Part shown: in pieces, positions 10,527 to 20,323 of the stretch
How positions within the stretch are numbered: position 1 is the first letter of the stretch
Layout of the letters: each line of letters begins with the position of its first letter
From: Lactiplantibacillus plantarum EGD-AQ4
GTDB lineage: Bacteria > Bacillota > Bacilli > Lactobacillales > Lactobacillaceae
Assembly (NCBI RefSeq): GCF_000463075.2
Contig: NZ_AVAQ01000023.1
Location: forward strand, 124,001-188,000
Direction: 5' to 3'
Length of the DNA stretch: 64,000 nt
Translations under genes and position numbers: made by a program
Notes under the pieces: model-generated
Database searches by the model: none
Told to the model about the DNA's origin: nothing
Seen by the model: only the letters and a program-made list of their open reading frames with translations

Positions 10527-12116
10527 ATGCGTTTACAAACACTTTTACAAACACCATCCATGCATACGATGCGGGTCATTGCGGGTGAACGCGGTCTCAA
10601 ACGTGAAATTAGTAATATCGGTATGATTGAGTCGCCAGACATCGCCAACTATTTGACCAGTGGCCAGTTTTTGATTACCAACGGCTACCCATTCACACAA
10701 TCTGCGACAGCGCCGTCAACGTTGATTCAAGCGATGCATGATGCTAATTGTGCAGGACTTGGATTCAAGGATCACCGCTTCGTCGACCATCTACCCAAGG
10801 CCGTGATTGAACTAGCGAACGAATTAGCCGTTCCCATCATTATCACACCAGGTGACGAACTGATCTCCGAAACCATGCGTAAAATGCTCAGTATCATCTT
10901 AAAATCACAGACAGATGAACTGAGTCGAATCGTCACTGCCAATCAGGCTCTGGCTGATTTACTACTCAAGGACCCGACCGATACAACGGTCTTAAACAAG
11001 TGTCGTGAGTTGATCCATCACCCCATCTTTTTGATGGACAGCCATTTTCGAGTCGTTAGCGCATCCCAGGACCTGCCGATGACGCGCAGTACCTTGACAG
11101 ACTTTTTACGCAATCAGACCGATATTGATTATTTCAACTTGAACACGCGGGTCACAATCCCCTATCAGACTAATGATTTGACCATTATGCCACTCTTTTC
11201 AGCTTATAAAGAAAATAAGGCCTTTGTCGGCATCTTGGACTTAGACCCCGCCAACTCGACGGACCAAATGTTGACCCAAGTCGCACTCAATACGCTGAGT
11301 TTCGTCAACAGTCGCGTCGACATGTTGAATGAATCCGCCTTTCGTAACCTAAGTGGCTTCTACCTTAACGTGATGGATGGCGGTATCTCCAACGACCTGA
11401 TCAACAAGACCTTGAAAGCCCAGCAGATCGACCCACAAACCAAATTCCGCTGTGCAGCCATTCTGGTCACAACTAATCACCAACCTTTACTGAGCAACCA
11501 TCTATTGGAACAAGTGCAGCAATTGACACTGTGGTTTATTAAAGAATACCAAGCTTCCGTTATCGTTTTTTCATTAAAGCAGCAACTTGTCTTATTAATT
11601 AACGACGAACAAAATGCCCAACACTTTTTAACGGCACTCGTCGAGTTTATTCAGCCAAAGCTCGATAAACAAAGTCGCTTGATTGCGGGTTACAGTTATT
11701 CGACGCTGCCACTGACCGAACTGGCCACGATTTATAACGAAGCCGCTGAAGCACTGGCGCTCAGTAAAAATAGTCCGCACGCTGTCACGATTTATCGGCC
11801 TAAATACGTGAAAGAATTGATTTCGTTGATCCCGCAAAACGAAGCCCGCTCATTTGTAGAGCGCGTCCTCGGTGGCTTGGTCGGCGGCGTTAGTGCCAAT
11901 GAACAATTAAATTTATTGAACACATTATACGGTTACTTCTACTACCATCAAAATATCGCGGAAGTTGCTGGACACTTGGATATTCACCGTAACACCGTCA
12001 TTTATCGACTCAAAAAAATTGAAAAAATGTTGACGCTGAACTTAGATGATCCAGAACAGACCCAAACCCTTGAGATGGCCGTACTTCTCTGGCATAATCA
12101 GCAGGCACAAAAGTGA
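10527..12116 (+). CDS. PucR-family transcriptional regulator
   Basis: The 529-residue protein has the PucR layout: an N-terminal PucR sensor domain (about 5-125, with ANYLTSGQFLITNGYPF), a central GGDEF-like/linker region (about 280-430), and a C-terminal helix-turn-helix (about 470-520) with the family signature DIHRNTVIYRLKKIEKML. PucR-type proteins control purine catabolism or uptake and amino-acid use. The next two genes are purine permeases on the same strand, so purine regulation is a reasonable inference, but the effector is not shown. The start has a GGGGGA site 7 bp upstream. Confidence 0.85.
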   Translation: MRLQTLLQTPSMHTMRVIAGERGLKREISNIGMIESPDIANYLTSGQFLITNGYPFTQSATAPSTLIQAMHDANCAGLGFKDHRFVDHLPKAVIELANELAVPIIITPGDELISETMRKMLSIILKSQTDELSRIVTANQALADLLLKDPTDTTVLNKCRELIHHPIFLMDSHFRVVSASQDLPMTRSTLTDFLRNQTDIDYFNLNTRVTIPYQTNDLTIMPLFSAYKENKAFVGILDLDPANSTDQMLTQVALNTLSFVNSRVDMLNESAFRNLSGFYLNVMDGGISNDLINKTLKAQQIDPQTKFRCAAILVTTNHQPLLSNHLLEQVQQLTLWFIKEYQASVIVFSLKQQLVLLINDEQNAQHFLTALVEFIQPKLDKQSRLIAGYSYSTLPLTELATIYNEAAEALALSKNSPHAVTIYRPKYVKELISLIPQNEARSFVERVLGGLVGGVSANEQLNLLNTLYGYFYYHQNIAEVAGHLDIHRNTVIYRLKKIEKMLTLNLDDPEQTQTLEMAVLLWHNQQAQK

Positions 12117-12153
12117 ACGTTTACATTTCAAGTTTTCTTGAAAATGACGTTTT

Positions 12154-12209
12154 CACGAACATTAATATATTCGGGTACATTTGTATTCGGTTTTCATCTG
12201 TGCTAGAAT
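12154..12209 (+). promoter_or_regulatory. Promoter with PurBox-like sites upstream of the xanthine permease
   Basis: TTGTAT (12181-12186) and an extended -10 TGCTAGAAT (TAGAAT 12204-12209) are 17 bp apart. Upstream lies CACGAACATT (12154-12163), identical to the site upstream of purE. Two inverted ATTCGG copies (12168-12190) resemble the reverse complement of the CCGAA core of PurR boxes. I infer PurR control of transcription in addition to the riboswitch. Confidence 0.6.
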
Positions 12210-12232
12210 GGGCTTCATTCAAATAAGTGGTA

Positions 12233-12338
12233 ATTGCCTATATAATGTCATAATATGGTTGACGAGTTTCTACCCAACCCCGTAAAGGTTGGACTATAAG
12301 CAAACGAGGTCATCCCGTTTGCCGGGGTGACTTTTTTT
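12233..12338 (+). ncRNA. Purine riboswitch (guanine class) with terminator
   Basis: The aptamer shows the conserved purine-riboswitch core: TATAATG, ATATGG, GTTTCTACC, CCGTAAA and GGACTATA (12241-12298). The specificity base in GACTAT is C, as in guanine/hypoxanthine/xanthine-sensing xpt types; adenine riboswitches have T. An intrinsic terminator follows (GGTCATCCCG against CGGGGTGAC, then T7, to 12338). TTGCCTATA at the 5' edge can also pair with TATAGGCAA just after the terminator, a possible alternative fold. It should switch off the permease when guanine is plentiful. Confidence 0.93.
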
Positions 12339-12375
12339 ATAGGCAAATCAGCTTAATCGAGAGAGGAAGATTGAT

Positions 12376-13719
12376 TTGAAAGAAGTATCCGTATCACCTA
12401 AGATTAGCAATATTAAGGCGGCGGTTTTAGGATTTCAGCACTTGTTAGCCATGTATTCCGGTGACGTGCTGGTCCCACTATTGATTGGGGCGGCATTGCA
12501 TTTTAGCCAAGAACAATTGACTTATTTAGTCTCAATCGACATTTTCATGTGTGGGATTGCCACCTTCTTGCAACTCAAGCGGACTCCGCTCACTGGGATC
12601 GGACTGCCTGTTGTTTTGGGCTGTGCGGTTCAAGCAGTCAACCCATTGATTCAGATTGGGAAAACTTACGGACTCGGAACGATGTATGGTTCGATTATCG
12701 GTGCTGGTATTTTTATTTTTCTGATTGCCGGATTGTTCTCTAAGATTAAAAATCTGTTTCCACCAGTCGTCACTGGCTCTTTGATTACGATCATCGGCTT
12801 CACATTGATTCCGGTCGCCTTTGAAAACCTCGGTGGTGGCGATGCATCCGCCAAAAACTTTGGTAACTTACAAGCACTGGGTATTGGCTTTTTGACAATT
12901 GCCATCATTCTACTGATTAGCGTCTTTGCCCGCGGATTCATGAAATCCGTCTCGATTTTAATCGGGATTCTAGCTGGCACGCTGATTGCGGGTGCCATGG
13001 GAATGGTTTCTCTCAAGCCAGTTGCTGAAGCCAGTTGGTTCCATCTCCCAACGCTCTTCTACTTTGGTGCGCCACATTTTGAATGGTCCTCAATTTTGAC
13101 GATGATTTTGGTCTCATTGACAACCATGGTCGAATCGACCGGGGTCTTCTTCGCATTAGGTGACATTACTGGCCGTAAAATCGAAGGTGACGATTTAAAA
13201 CGGGGTTACCGGGCAGAAGGCATTGCCGTGATTCTCGGTGGGCTCTTCAACACTTTCCCCTATTCAACGTTCTCCGAAAACGTCGGTGTCGTTCAATTAT
13301 CTGGGGTCAAAACGCGTAAACCAATCTACTTCTCAGCAGCATTTCTAGTCATCTTAGGACTGTTGCCAAAGATTGGGGCACTTGCAACGATCATTCCTGA
13401 CCCGGTTCTTGGTGGTGCGATGGTCGTCATGTTCGGGATCGTTGGGATTCAAGGGATTCGGATGTTAGCCCAAGTTGATTTTCGCAATAACAACAACTTG
13501 TTAGTCGCTGCTGTTTCAATCGGACTTGGTTTAGGGGTCACTGTTGAAACCAACATCTTCCAATTCTTACCAAACGCCCTCCAAATTATGTTAAGTAATG
13601 GTGTGGTCGTCGGTAGTTTAGCCGCGGTCGGTTTGAACTTGCTCTTTAATCGGCACGCCGCCGAAAATAAAGTCGACAACGAATCAGTTGGACTGAACGA
13701 GGCTGAGCAACACTCCTAA
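12376..13719 (+). CDS. pbuX: Xanthine permease-type NCS2 purine transporter
   Basis: The 447-residue protein has about 12 to 14 hydrophobic segments and NCS2-family (xanthine/uracil permease) signatures, including GLPVVLGCAVQAV near residue 75 and the motif EN(VGVVQLSGVKTRK) near 307. In this family a QNVG/ENVG motif contributes to substrate choice. Translation starts at a TTG 8 bp after an AGGA site. The guanine-class riboswitch and PurBox-like sites directly upstream support a purine base, most likely xanthine, as substrate. A strong terminator follows. Confidence 0.88.
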   Translation: MKEVSVSPKISNIKAAVLGFQHLLAMYSGDVLVPLLIGAALHFSQEQLTYLVSIDIFMCGIATFLQLKRTPLTGIGLPVVLGCAVQAVNPLIQIGKTYGLGTMYGSIIGAGIFIFLIAGLFSKIKNLFPPVVTGSLITIIGFTLIPVAFENLGGGDASAKNFGNLQALGIGFLTIAIILLISVFARGFMKSVSILIGILAGTLIAGAMGMVSLKPVAEASWFHLPTLFYFGAPHFEWSSILTMILVSLTTMVESTGVFFALGDITGRKIEGDDLKRGYRAEGIAVILGGLFNTFPYSTFSENVGVVQLSGVKTRKPIYFSAAFLVILGLLPKIGALATIIPDPVLGGAMVVMFGIVGIQGIRMLAQVDFRNNNNLLVAAVSIGLGLGVTVETNIFQFLPNALQIMLSNGVVVGSLAAVGLNLLFNRHAAENKVDNESVGLNEAEQHS

Positions 13720-13793
13720 TTGTCGGTCACTTAGGTTCAAGGTTCGGATATTCGAAGCGACATTCAATAATTTTATCAATATAAATATAATCA

Positions 13794-13829
13794 ACGCCGT
13801 AAGAATTTTCCGATTCTTACGGCGTTTTT
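13794..13829 (+). terminator. Intrinsic terminator after the xanthine permease gene
   Basis: ACGCCGTAAGAA pairs with TTCTTACGGCGT across a short loop and is followed by T5. Confidence 0.92.
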
Positions 13830-14044
13830 GCGTTCAGTTGAGTATTACCAGTACCACAACCAGGTGCCCTGACCTACCGCCAATGTCTGAATGTCGTCAG
13901 CTGAATACGTGCCTGTCAATCGGCCGATGCTAGCCATGGACCGCTCACATCTGATCAACTCACCCTGTTACCTAAAAAAGCAGTATGTTATACTAGACAA
14001 TTGTTGAATTGTTAGTTTTTTATTAATTTTAGGAGTGGGTCATT
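13830..14044 (+). promoter_or_regulatory. Leader region of the second purine permease
   Basis: An extended -10 element TGTTATACT lies at 13986-13994 with only a poor -35 match 17 bp upstream. An AGGAG ribosome binding site lies at 14031-14035. I do not see a purine riboswitch core here, in contrast to the permease upstream. Nothing else recognisable is present between the terminator and this promoter. Confidence 0.55.
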
Positions 14045-15349
14045 ATTCTAGAACATCTATTTCATTTGCGGGAAAACCGCACTTCTGTCAGACGTGAGCT
14101 GATTGGCGGTCTAACCACCTTTCTGGCAATGTCATACATTTTAGCCGTAAATCCCGAACTATTGGGTAGTGCGGGGATGAGTAAGACCGCGGTCTTTACG
14201 GCGACCGTTCTGGCGGCGATTGGTGGCTGTCTGTTAATGGGCCTAATCGCTAACTTCCCCGTTGCCCTCGCACCCGGAATGGGACTGAACGCCTTCTTCA
14301 CTTACACGGTCGTCCAAGAATGGCATATTCCATGGCAAACGGCGCTGGCTGGTGTCTTCGTCGCTGGGATTTTATTTATTTTATTAACCCTCTCAAAGTT
14401 GCGTGATAAATTAATTAATTTGATTCCAAGCGCACTGAAGTATGCCGTTTCGGCCGGGATTGGATTATTCATTGCCTTTTCTGGACTCCAGACTTCTGGC
14501 ATCATTGTGGCAGACAAGTCGAACGCCGTCGCACTGGGTAACTTGCACAATCCAACTGTGTTACTCGCTATTTTTGGGATTATCGTGGGCATTATGCTGG
14601 TGACTGCCAACGTGACTGGTGGTATTTTTTGGGGCATGTTTATTACTGCCGCGGTTGGGATGATTTTCGGGATTATCCCACTGCCATCCGGGATTGTCAG
14701 TGGTGTTCCAAGCGTCCAACCATTATTTGGCCAAGCCATCACGCATCTCGGTGACATCAACTCGTTTCAAATGATTATCGTCATACTGACCTTCTTCATT
14801 ATCGGCCTCTTCGATACATCGGGTACCCTCGTCGGTGTCGCGACCGAAGCCGGCATGGTCGATAAAGACTCTGGCGAAGTCAAAGGGGTCGGTAAAGCCC
14901 TATTTAGTGGCGCCTTAGCAACGACGCTGGGATCAATTTTCGGGACTTCCCCAACGACCGCTTACGTGGAATCAACTTCTGGCGTGGCCGTTGGTGCTCG
15001 GACAGGATTATCGTCAGTCTTCGTCGCTGTCTTATTCGCAATTGCGGCTTTCTTCTCACCCGTTTTAACGGTGATTACTTCCGCCGTTACTGCGTCTGCG
15101 CTAATTATCGTTGGTATTTTGATGCTTTCGAATGTTCAATACATCGACTGGACCAAGTTTGAAATTGCCGTTCCCGCCTTTTTCACGATGATCATGATGC
15201 TTCTGACCTACAGTATTTCAGAAGGATTAGCAGTCGGTTTTATCTTCTACCCAATCACGATGACGGTCAAAGGTCGTTGGCGTGAAGTTAACGCACTGAT
15301 GTGGACGATGATGGTCGTCTTCATTCTGTACTTTGCCTTTGTCGCCTGA
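14045..15349 (+). CDS. Adenine/guanine/hypoxanthine permease (AzgA/PbuG-type), probable AUU start
   Basis: This NCS2 azgA-subfamily transporter has about 12 membrane segments and the family signatures GLTTFLAMSYI(LAVNPELL), APGMGLNAFFTYT and GLFDTSGTLVGV. The first ATG/GTG/TTG in frame is a TTG at 14066, but it lacks a ribosome binding site and would remove the LEHLFHL segment that family members have before RENRTSVRRE. AGGAG at 14031-14035 lies 9 bp before an in-frame ATT at 14045, which gives a 434-residue protein starting (M)LEHLFHLREN. I therefore infer a non-canonical AUU start; 14066 is the fallback. Confidence 0.8.
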   Translation: MLEHLFHLRENRTSVRRELIGGLTTFLAMSYILAVNPELLGSAGMSKTAVFTATVLAAIGGCLLMGLIANFPVALAPGMGLNAFFTYTVVQEWHIPWQTALAGVFVAGILFILLTLSKLRDKLINLIPSALKYAVSAGIGLFIAFSGLQTSGIIVADKSNAVALGNLHNPTVLLAIFGIIVGIMLVTANVTGGIFWGMFITAAVGMIFGIIPLPSGIVSGVPSVQPLFGQAITHLGDINSFQMIIVILTFFIIGLFDTSGTLVGVATEAGMVDKDSGEVKGVGKALFSGALATTLGSIFGTSPTTAYVESTSGVAVGARTGLSSVFVAVLFAIAAFFSPVLTVITSAVTASALIIVGILMLSNVQYIDWTKFEIAVPAFFTMIMMLLTYSISEGLAVGFIFYPITMTVKGRWREVNALMWTMMVVFILYFAFVA

Positions 15350-15386
15350 GTTGAGTGCGTCATCACCATCAATATGATGGTCAATT

Positions 15387-15434
15387 AAAAAGCTGAGTGG
15401 TGAAAGTCGTCTTCGATTTCACCACTCAGCTTTT
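15387..15434. terminator. Bidirectional terminator between the permease and the NmrA-like gene
   Basis: AAAAAGCTGAGTGGTGAAA pairs with TTTCACCACTCAGCTTTT. The A and T runs allow termination from both sides. Confidence 0.92.
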
Positions 15435-15518
15435 CGATTATTTTACTGGCGACAAGCCAAATGAAGTCAGCTTGTCCTTGTCCAAACGACAGCCACAGTT
15501 AACTTCTGAGCCCAATCG

Positions 15519-16418
15519 TTACTTAATGACCTGTCGATTCCGATAATCTTCAGCGAACACCTGCGCAAAGTCGGCCATCTTGACCTCACCTAAACGCGGT
15601 TGATGGGCGCGGTAATCCGCATAAAAATCGTGATCGCGTTGATAGGCCACCGTTTTGACATATTCTCGCGCAAAGGCTGCGGGGGCACCTGCCGTGATTA
15701 GATGATCCTGCATCACTTCATCTGGCACTTGCGAGACCCGTAAATCAGGCATTTTGAGGGTTTTCGAAAGTGCTGACGCCACTTCTAAGTAGGTCTGCTC
15801 ATCGCTGGCCACGTATGTCACTGTTTGCCCCGCTGTCGGTTTCGTCAGCGCTTGAATCAGCACGTTTGTCACATCAACCGGCGCCACCCAAACGTTTTTG
15901 ACCTCCAAGCTGGCATTGGTATAAATACGATGACTCTTACGAATAGTCGGTACACTGCTTAATAAATTGTAGTACATCGCAGTCGGTCGAATGAACGCGA
16001 TGTCTACGTCTGGCAAAGCAGTTGTCAACGTTTGTTCAATTAAATGATACATATAAAGCGATCCGACCTCAGGGCCCAAGTTGGCGCCCACACTACTCAA
16101 GTTGACCACCCGTTTGACACCAGCGGCTTTGATCGCTGCGGCGTAGATTTCGGCTTGCTGGGTCGCAGCGGCATAAATATCCTCACTCGCCATGATGCCA
16201 GTCAACATCAAGTAAACCACGTCTGCGCCCTTAAACGTTTGTGTTAAAAAGGCCTCATCCGTAATACTCCCAATCGCGGGAGTCGCCCGAAAGACTTTAA
16301 TCAGTCTGCTACGGTCGGCATTATGACTAATGACCGTCACGTCATGCCCGGCATGTGCCAACTTGGGCACCAAGGTTTGATTGATCCGACCTAATGATCC
16401 AGTTAAAACAATTTTCAT
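15519..16418 (-). CDS. NmrA-like NAD(P)-binding Rossmann protein
   Basis: The 299-residue protein begins MKIVLTGSLGRIN, an atypical-SDR dinucleotide-binding motif, and resembles NmrA/NAD(P)H-quinone-oxidoreductase-2-like proteins that bind NAD(P) and often act as redox sensors or isoflavone-reductase-like enzymes. Residues near 100 (VVNLSSVGA) and 130 (FIRPTAMYYNLL) match the family. I place the start at the ATG at 16418, 9 bp after AGAGGA, instead of the GTG at 16424. The gene stands alone and its substrate is unknown. Confidence 0.78.
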   Translation of the reverse strand: MKIVLTGSLGRINQTLVPKLAHAGHDVTVISHNADRSRLIKVFRATPAIGSITDEAFLTQTFKGADVVYLMLTGIMASEDIYAAATQQAEIYAAAIKAAGVKRVVNLSSVGANLGPEVGSLYMYHLIEQTLTTALPDVDIAFIRPTAMYYNLLSSVPTIRKSHRIYTNASLEVKNVWVAPVDVTNVLIQALTKPTAGQTVTYVASDEQTYLEVASALSKTLKMPDLRVSQVPDEVMQDHLITAGAPAAFAREYVKTVAYQRDHDFYADYRAHQPRLGEVKMADFAQVFAEDYRNRQVIK

Positions 16419-16696
16419 CTGCACTAATCCTCTACTCTCGTCTTCATCGTTTGTAAATCCCTTACTGATTATAAAAGTTCACCAAAACACAGTCAATCAC
16501 TGGGGCTGCCAGTACCTATTCAACAATCGGCTTCACGCGACAAACCCGAATCAGTAATAATCAAAACGTGCGCGCGACCAAAAGCAAATACCTCAGTCGT
16601 GCGCACTATTATCATTATTCTGCAGTTATGCTTAACACACCAACCGTTGAATACCAGTCTCACATCCAATCGGCTCAAGTACCCCATTACCAGTGC

Positions 16697-17356
16697 TTAC
16701 GCCGAATAATAGTGTCCCTGCGCCACGTGCCAGTTTACATATAAATCTGCCGGTAAATTCTGAATGGCTTCACGACTGACTTTGGCACTGAGTTCGGTAA
16801 TTATAGCGGAAGCCGGGTGCCCATTGTTTAGCTGAATGTGACGAGCACCGGCGTGGTATAAGTCAGTCATGATTTGATGGTACGCGCTGGCTAAGTCATG
16901 AACGAGCTCGGCATCTGATTGATAGACACGACTCAGCGCCACGGCATTATCCGGACGTTTAAGTTCAGCCAAACACAGCGCCGGTGCTGGCAAAATTTGT
17001 TTATCGGCGTCGCCATCACTGACTTGTTCGCGCATAAATTCAAAGTGCGCGACAGCCGGATGATTGATGCCACTGATTCTACCACTTAAAGACAAGGCGG
17101 GTGCCTGAGTGACCGACGTTTGACTGATGCCTTCTAATTCCCAGAAGAAGTTGAGATGCCACCAATTATTCGGGCAAATTCTAGCGTTGTTAATCGGCTT
17201 TTTCAGTTGCTCGATGAAAATAGCATCCTCAATCTTACTAAATCCAGTGGCGCTGATCGTGGACATGGTGATGTGGCGGTGCAACTGTTGCCGCCGTCTG
17301 CCTGTCACTTGTCGGACGTGTCGTTTTACCATTGCCATCAAGGTTCCAATTTCCAT
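16697..17356 (-). pseudogene. Decayed MetE-like methionine synthase (YxjG/YxjH type)
   Basis: The longest frame encodes 219 residues that follow cobalamin-independent methionine-synthase-like proteins (normally about 370 residues) only in part. Recognisable are ISATGFSKIED, WWHLNFFWELEGI, ISGINHPAVAHFEF, LPAPALCLAEL and AGARHIQLNN. The N-terminal VGS.LRP segment is missing, the DGEFRR motif is replaced, and the HxC zinc motif reads H-V-A. The frame stops at HVAQGHYYSA, where homologues continue for another 100 or more residues. I judge it non-functional. A GGAGG site before the ATG at 17356 remains. Confidence 0.75.
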
Positions 17357-17397
17357 GCAAGCCTAGCCTCCAAAATTGATTGTCAACCGTTCAAAAA

Positions 17398-17440
17398 CAA
17401 AAAATCACCCTTTTTAATTCTGCTCAAAAAAGGATGATTT
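17398..17440 (-). terminator. Terminator-like hairpin just beyond purD
   Basis: On the minus strand AAATCATCCTTTTTT pairs with AAAAAGGGTGATTT and is followed by TTTTGTTTTTG. It lies about 90 bp past the purD stop codon and probably ends the purine operon. Confidence 0.75.
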
Positions 17441-17530
17441 CAAGATTGGCATGACGCACCCAACCCTTAATTTAATGTCGAATTTAAGTAATGGATTAAG
17501 CATAGAATGGAACGTCATGATTGTCAAGCG

Positions 17531-18772
17531 CTAATCGGTGGTTGCTGCAATCCCCTTAGCGCCGATATCATGGCGATAAATCAGGTCACCAATTGCCAGT
17601 TGATCAATTTGTTGATAAACCGCCTGCTGGGCAGCTGCCAGACTGGCGGCACTGGCCGTGACCATCATGACCCGGCCACCGGCACTTACTAACTGGTCAG
17701 GCGAACCGGCAACACTCGCGTAATCCGCCCCCGCTAAAGTTGGAACTGGTACCCCGGCTTGGACCTTTCCAGGATAACCTGGTGCAGCCAGCACGACACC
17801 AAGATAACTGGCGGACGTCTGCCATTCAGCGTGAGGTTGCCGATGCTGAAGCAAATCAACGATGACTTGATAGAAATCGCTTTGTAATTGTGGTAATAGG
17901 ATTTGGGTCTCCGGGTCACCGAGACGCAGATTATATTCAATCACTTGAACACCGTCAGCTGTCAAAATTCCGCCGACGTAAATCACGCCTTCAAAACTCA
18001 ACCCGTCTGCCTTCAAACCAGCAATTGTTGGCTCGACGATCGTGGTAACCGTCTGTTGAATGATGGCCGGCGTAATTTGCGGCACCGGCGAATAAGCACC
18101 CATGCCACCCGTATTCGGGCCGCGGTCATGATCTTGTAACCGTTTATGGTCCTGCGCCGTCGGTAATAAGACGTAGCGGTCCCCGCCAACTAAGACCATC
18201 TGCGAGAATTCAAAGCCATCGACGTAATCTTCAATCAGCACCGTCGAACTATTTTCAAAAGCGCTAGTGAGTGCAGTCGCAGCTTGCTCGTAGCTCGTCG
18301 CCACCGTCACACCCTTGCCAGCCGCCAAACCATCGACCTTGATGACTTGCGGTAATGATTGTTGTTGACTGTAGGCTAATGCTGGCGCGAGTTCGTGAAA
18401 TTGCTGATAAGCCGCCGTTGGAATTTGGTGCCGGTGCATGAAGTCTTTGGCAAAAACTTTCGAGCTTTCTAGTTGGGCTGCGGCTTGATTGGGACCAAAA
18501 ATGGCTAACCCGGCTGCTTGAAAATAATCCACGATACCGGCTGCCAATGGGACTTCTGGGCCAACAAACGTCACCGCCACCAGATTGGCGCGGGCAAAGT
18601 CAGCTAGTCCGGCGAAGTCGAGTTCATCAATTGCAATCGTTTGAATGCCGTCCGCAACCATGCCAGGATTACCAGGTGCACAATAGACGGTCCCAACTTG
18701 TGGGCTAGCTAACATCGCTTTAGCAATCGCGTGTTCACGACCGCCGCCACCAACAACTAATACTTTCGCCAT
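17531..18772 (-). CDS. purD: Phosphoribosylamine-glycine ligase (GARS)
   Basis: The 413-residue ATP-grasp enzyme makes glycinamide ribonucleotide. It starts [17 protein letters not shown], and ATP-grasp signatures [13 protein letters not shown] and [12 protein letters not shown] are present. The ATG at 18772 has AGGGG 8 bp upstream; a second in-frame ATG at 18790 overlaps the purH stop codon and would add six residues. It is the last gene of the purine operon. Confidence 0.96.
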   Translation of the reverse strand: MAKVLVVGGGGREHAIAKAMLASPQVGTVYCAPGNPGMVADGIQTIAIDELDFAGLADFARANLVAVTFVGPEVPLAAGIVDYFQAAGLAIFGPNQAAAQLESSKVFAKDFMHRHQIPTAAYQQFHELAPALAYSQQQSLPQVIKVDGLAAGKGVTVATSYEQAATALTSAFENSSTVLIEDYVDGFEFSQMVLVGGDRYVLLPTAQDHKRLQDHDRGPNTGGMGAYSPVPQITPAIIQQTVTTIVEPTIAGLKADGLSFEGVIYVGGILTADGVQVIEYNLRLGDPETQILLPQLQSDFYQVIVDLLQHRQPHAEWQTSASYLGVVLAAPGYPGKVQAGVPVPTLAGADYASVAGSPDQLVSAGGRVMMVTASAASLAAAQQAVYQQIDQLAIGDLIYRHDIGAKGIAATTD

Positions 18773-18789
18773 TCTTGCCACCCCTTTCA

Positions 18790-20322
18790 TTAATGCCGGA
18801 AGTGCCGGACACCCGTTGTGACCATCGCGATACCATATCGGTCCGCCATTGCCACTGAATCTTTATCCCGAATACTACCACCCGGTTGAACGATGGCCCG
18901 GATACCGTGTTGAGCTGCGTATTCCACGCAGTCATCCATTGGGAAGAAGGCGTCAGAGGCTAAAATGGCATTTTCATAACCAGCTTTAGTCATCGCTTTT
19001 TCAATTGCGATCTTAGTCGAATCGATTCGATTCATCTGACCAGAACCAATTCCGAGTGTCCGGTCCGCAGTTGTCACTACGACCGCATTACTCTTGACGT
19101 GCTTGACCACTTGTTGGCCAAACGCTAACGCTTGCAGTTGTGCTTCGGTTGGTTGGATCTTGGTCACGACGGTAAAATCAGCGGGTGTTTCAAAGGCCGC
19201 ATCCACTTCTTGACGGAGTAAGCCGCCACCCACTGAGATCGTTTCGAATTTATCGGCGGTGTGGGCTTGATCGAAGTCGACCGTCATCAACCGGAGATTC
19301 TTCTTCTTCGCCAAGATTGCAAAGGCATCGTCGTCAAAGCTTGGTGCAATGATGATTTCTAAGAATAACGCGTGCATTTTTTCGGCAGTTGCTAAGTCCA
19401 CTGGTCGGTTTAAGGCAATAATCCCACCGAAAATCGAGATGGAGTCGGCTTCATAAGCTTTGTCCCAGGCTTCTTCAATCGTCGTCCCAAGACCGACACC
19501 GCATGGATTCATGTGTTTCATTGCCACAACGGCCGGTTGTTGATACTCGCTGACCATCCGCAATGCCGCATCAGCATCCTTAATATTGTTGTAGGACAGT
19601 TCCTTACCGTGAAGTTGTTGCGCGCCAGTAATTGAGAAGTTGGTTGGCAATGCATTTTCATAAAAAGCCGCTTGTTGATGACTATTTTCGCCATACCGTA
19701 ACGCTTGCTTTTTATCATAAGTCAACGTTAATTTCTCTGGGAATTCTTCAGTCGTCAAATATTGCGCAATCAAGGCGTCATACGCCGCAGTATGCTGGAA
19801 GACTTTGGCAGCTAGTCGTTGCCGTAATTCTGGCGTAACTTCATCTGCTTGTAGTGCTGACAAAATTTGGTCATAATCCCGTGGGTCGACGATTGGTAGA
19901 ACAGCCGCAAAGTTTTTAGCAGCTGAACGTAACATTGATGGGCCACCGATGTCAATCTGTTCAATGGCTTCGGCTTGAGTCACATCTGGCCGTTGAATCG
20001 TTGCCTTAAATGGATATAGATTAACGACGACCATGTCGATCGGTTCAATCCCGGCTTCAGCGAGTTGCGCCATATGAGCTGGTACATCACGACGCGCTAA
20101 CAAGCCTGCGTGAACCTTAGGATGGAGCGTCTTAACTCGACCGTCAAGCATTTCTGGAAAGCCCGTAACTGCTTCGATGCCAGTGACCGGGATGCCGGCA
20201 GCTTCCAGCGCCTTTTTGGTTCCACCAGTCGAAATGAGGTCGTAGTCTAAGGCGACGAGCCCCTTTGCAAAATCAGTTAATCCTTGCTTATCAGAAACAC
20301 TTAACAACGCACGTTTTGTCAT
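18790..20322 (-). CDS. purH: Bifunctional AICAR formyltransferase / IMP cyclohydrolase
   Basis: The 510-residue protein performs the last two steps to IMP. The N-terminal MGS-like cyclohydrolase domain begins [15 protein letters not shown], with STGGTKKAL near residue 37. The C-terminal formyltransferase domain carries [12 protein letters not shown] and [11 protein letters not shown] use the ATG at 20322, 9 bp after AGGAG; an upstream extension of 22 residues would read through the purN end. The gene begins 1 bp after the purN stop codon. Confidence 0.97.
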   Translation of the reverse strand: MTKRALLSVSDKQGLTDFAKGLVALDYDLISTGGTKKALEAAGIPVTGIEAVTGFPEMLDGRVKTLHPKVHAGLLARRDVPAHMAQLAEAGIEPIDMVVVNLYPFKATIQRPDVTQAEAIEQIDIGGPSMLRSAAKNFAAVLPIVDPRDYDQILSALQADEVTPELRQRLAAKVFQHTAAYDALIAQYLTTEEFPEKLTLTYDKKQALRYGENSHQQAAFYENALPTNFSITGAQQLHGKELSYNNIKDADAALRMVSEYQQPAVVAMKHMNPCGVGLGTTIEEAWDKAYEADSISIFGGIIALNRPVDLATAEKMHALFLEIIIAPSFDDDAFAILAKKKNLRLMTVDFDQAHTADKFETISVGGGLLRQEVDAAFETPADFTVVTKIQPTEAQLQALAFGQQVVKHVKSNAVVVTTADRTLGIGSGQMNRIDSTKIAIEKAMTKAGYENAILASDAFFPMDDCVEYAAQHGIRAIVQPGGSIRDKDSVAMADRYGIAMVTTGVRHFRH

Positions 20323-20323
20323 T

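Noticed and set aside
12666-13016. A 116-codon frame antisense to the xanthine permease gene
   Set aside because: It is a shadow of the hydrophobic coding sequence on the other strand and has no ribosome binding site.
16566-16607. Inverted repeat GTGCGCGCGAC / GTCGTGCGCAC near the NmrA-like gene
   Set aside because: The arms are short with one mismatch and no T run, and I see no gene whose end or promoter it would serve. Too weak to list as a terminator or operator.
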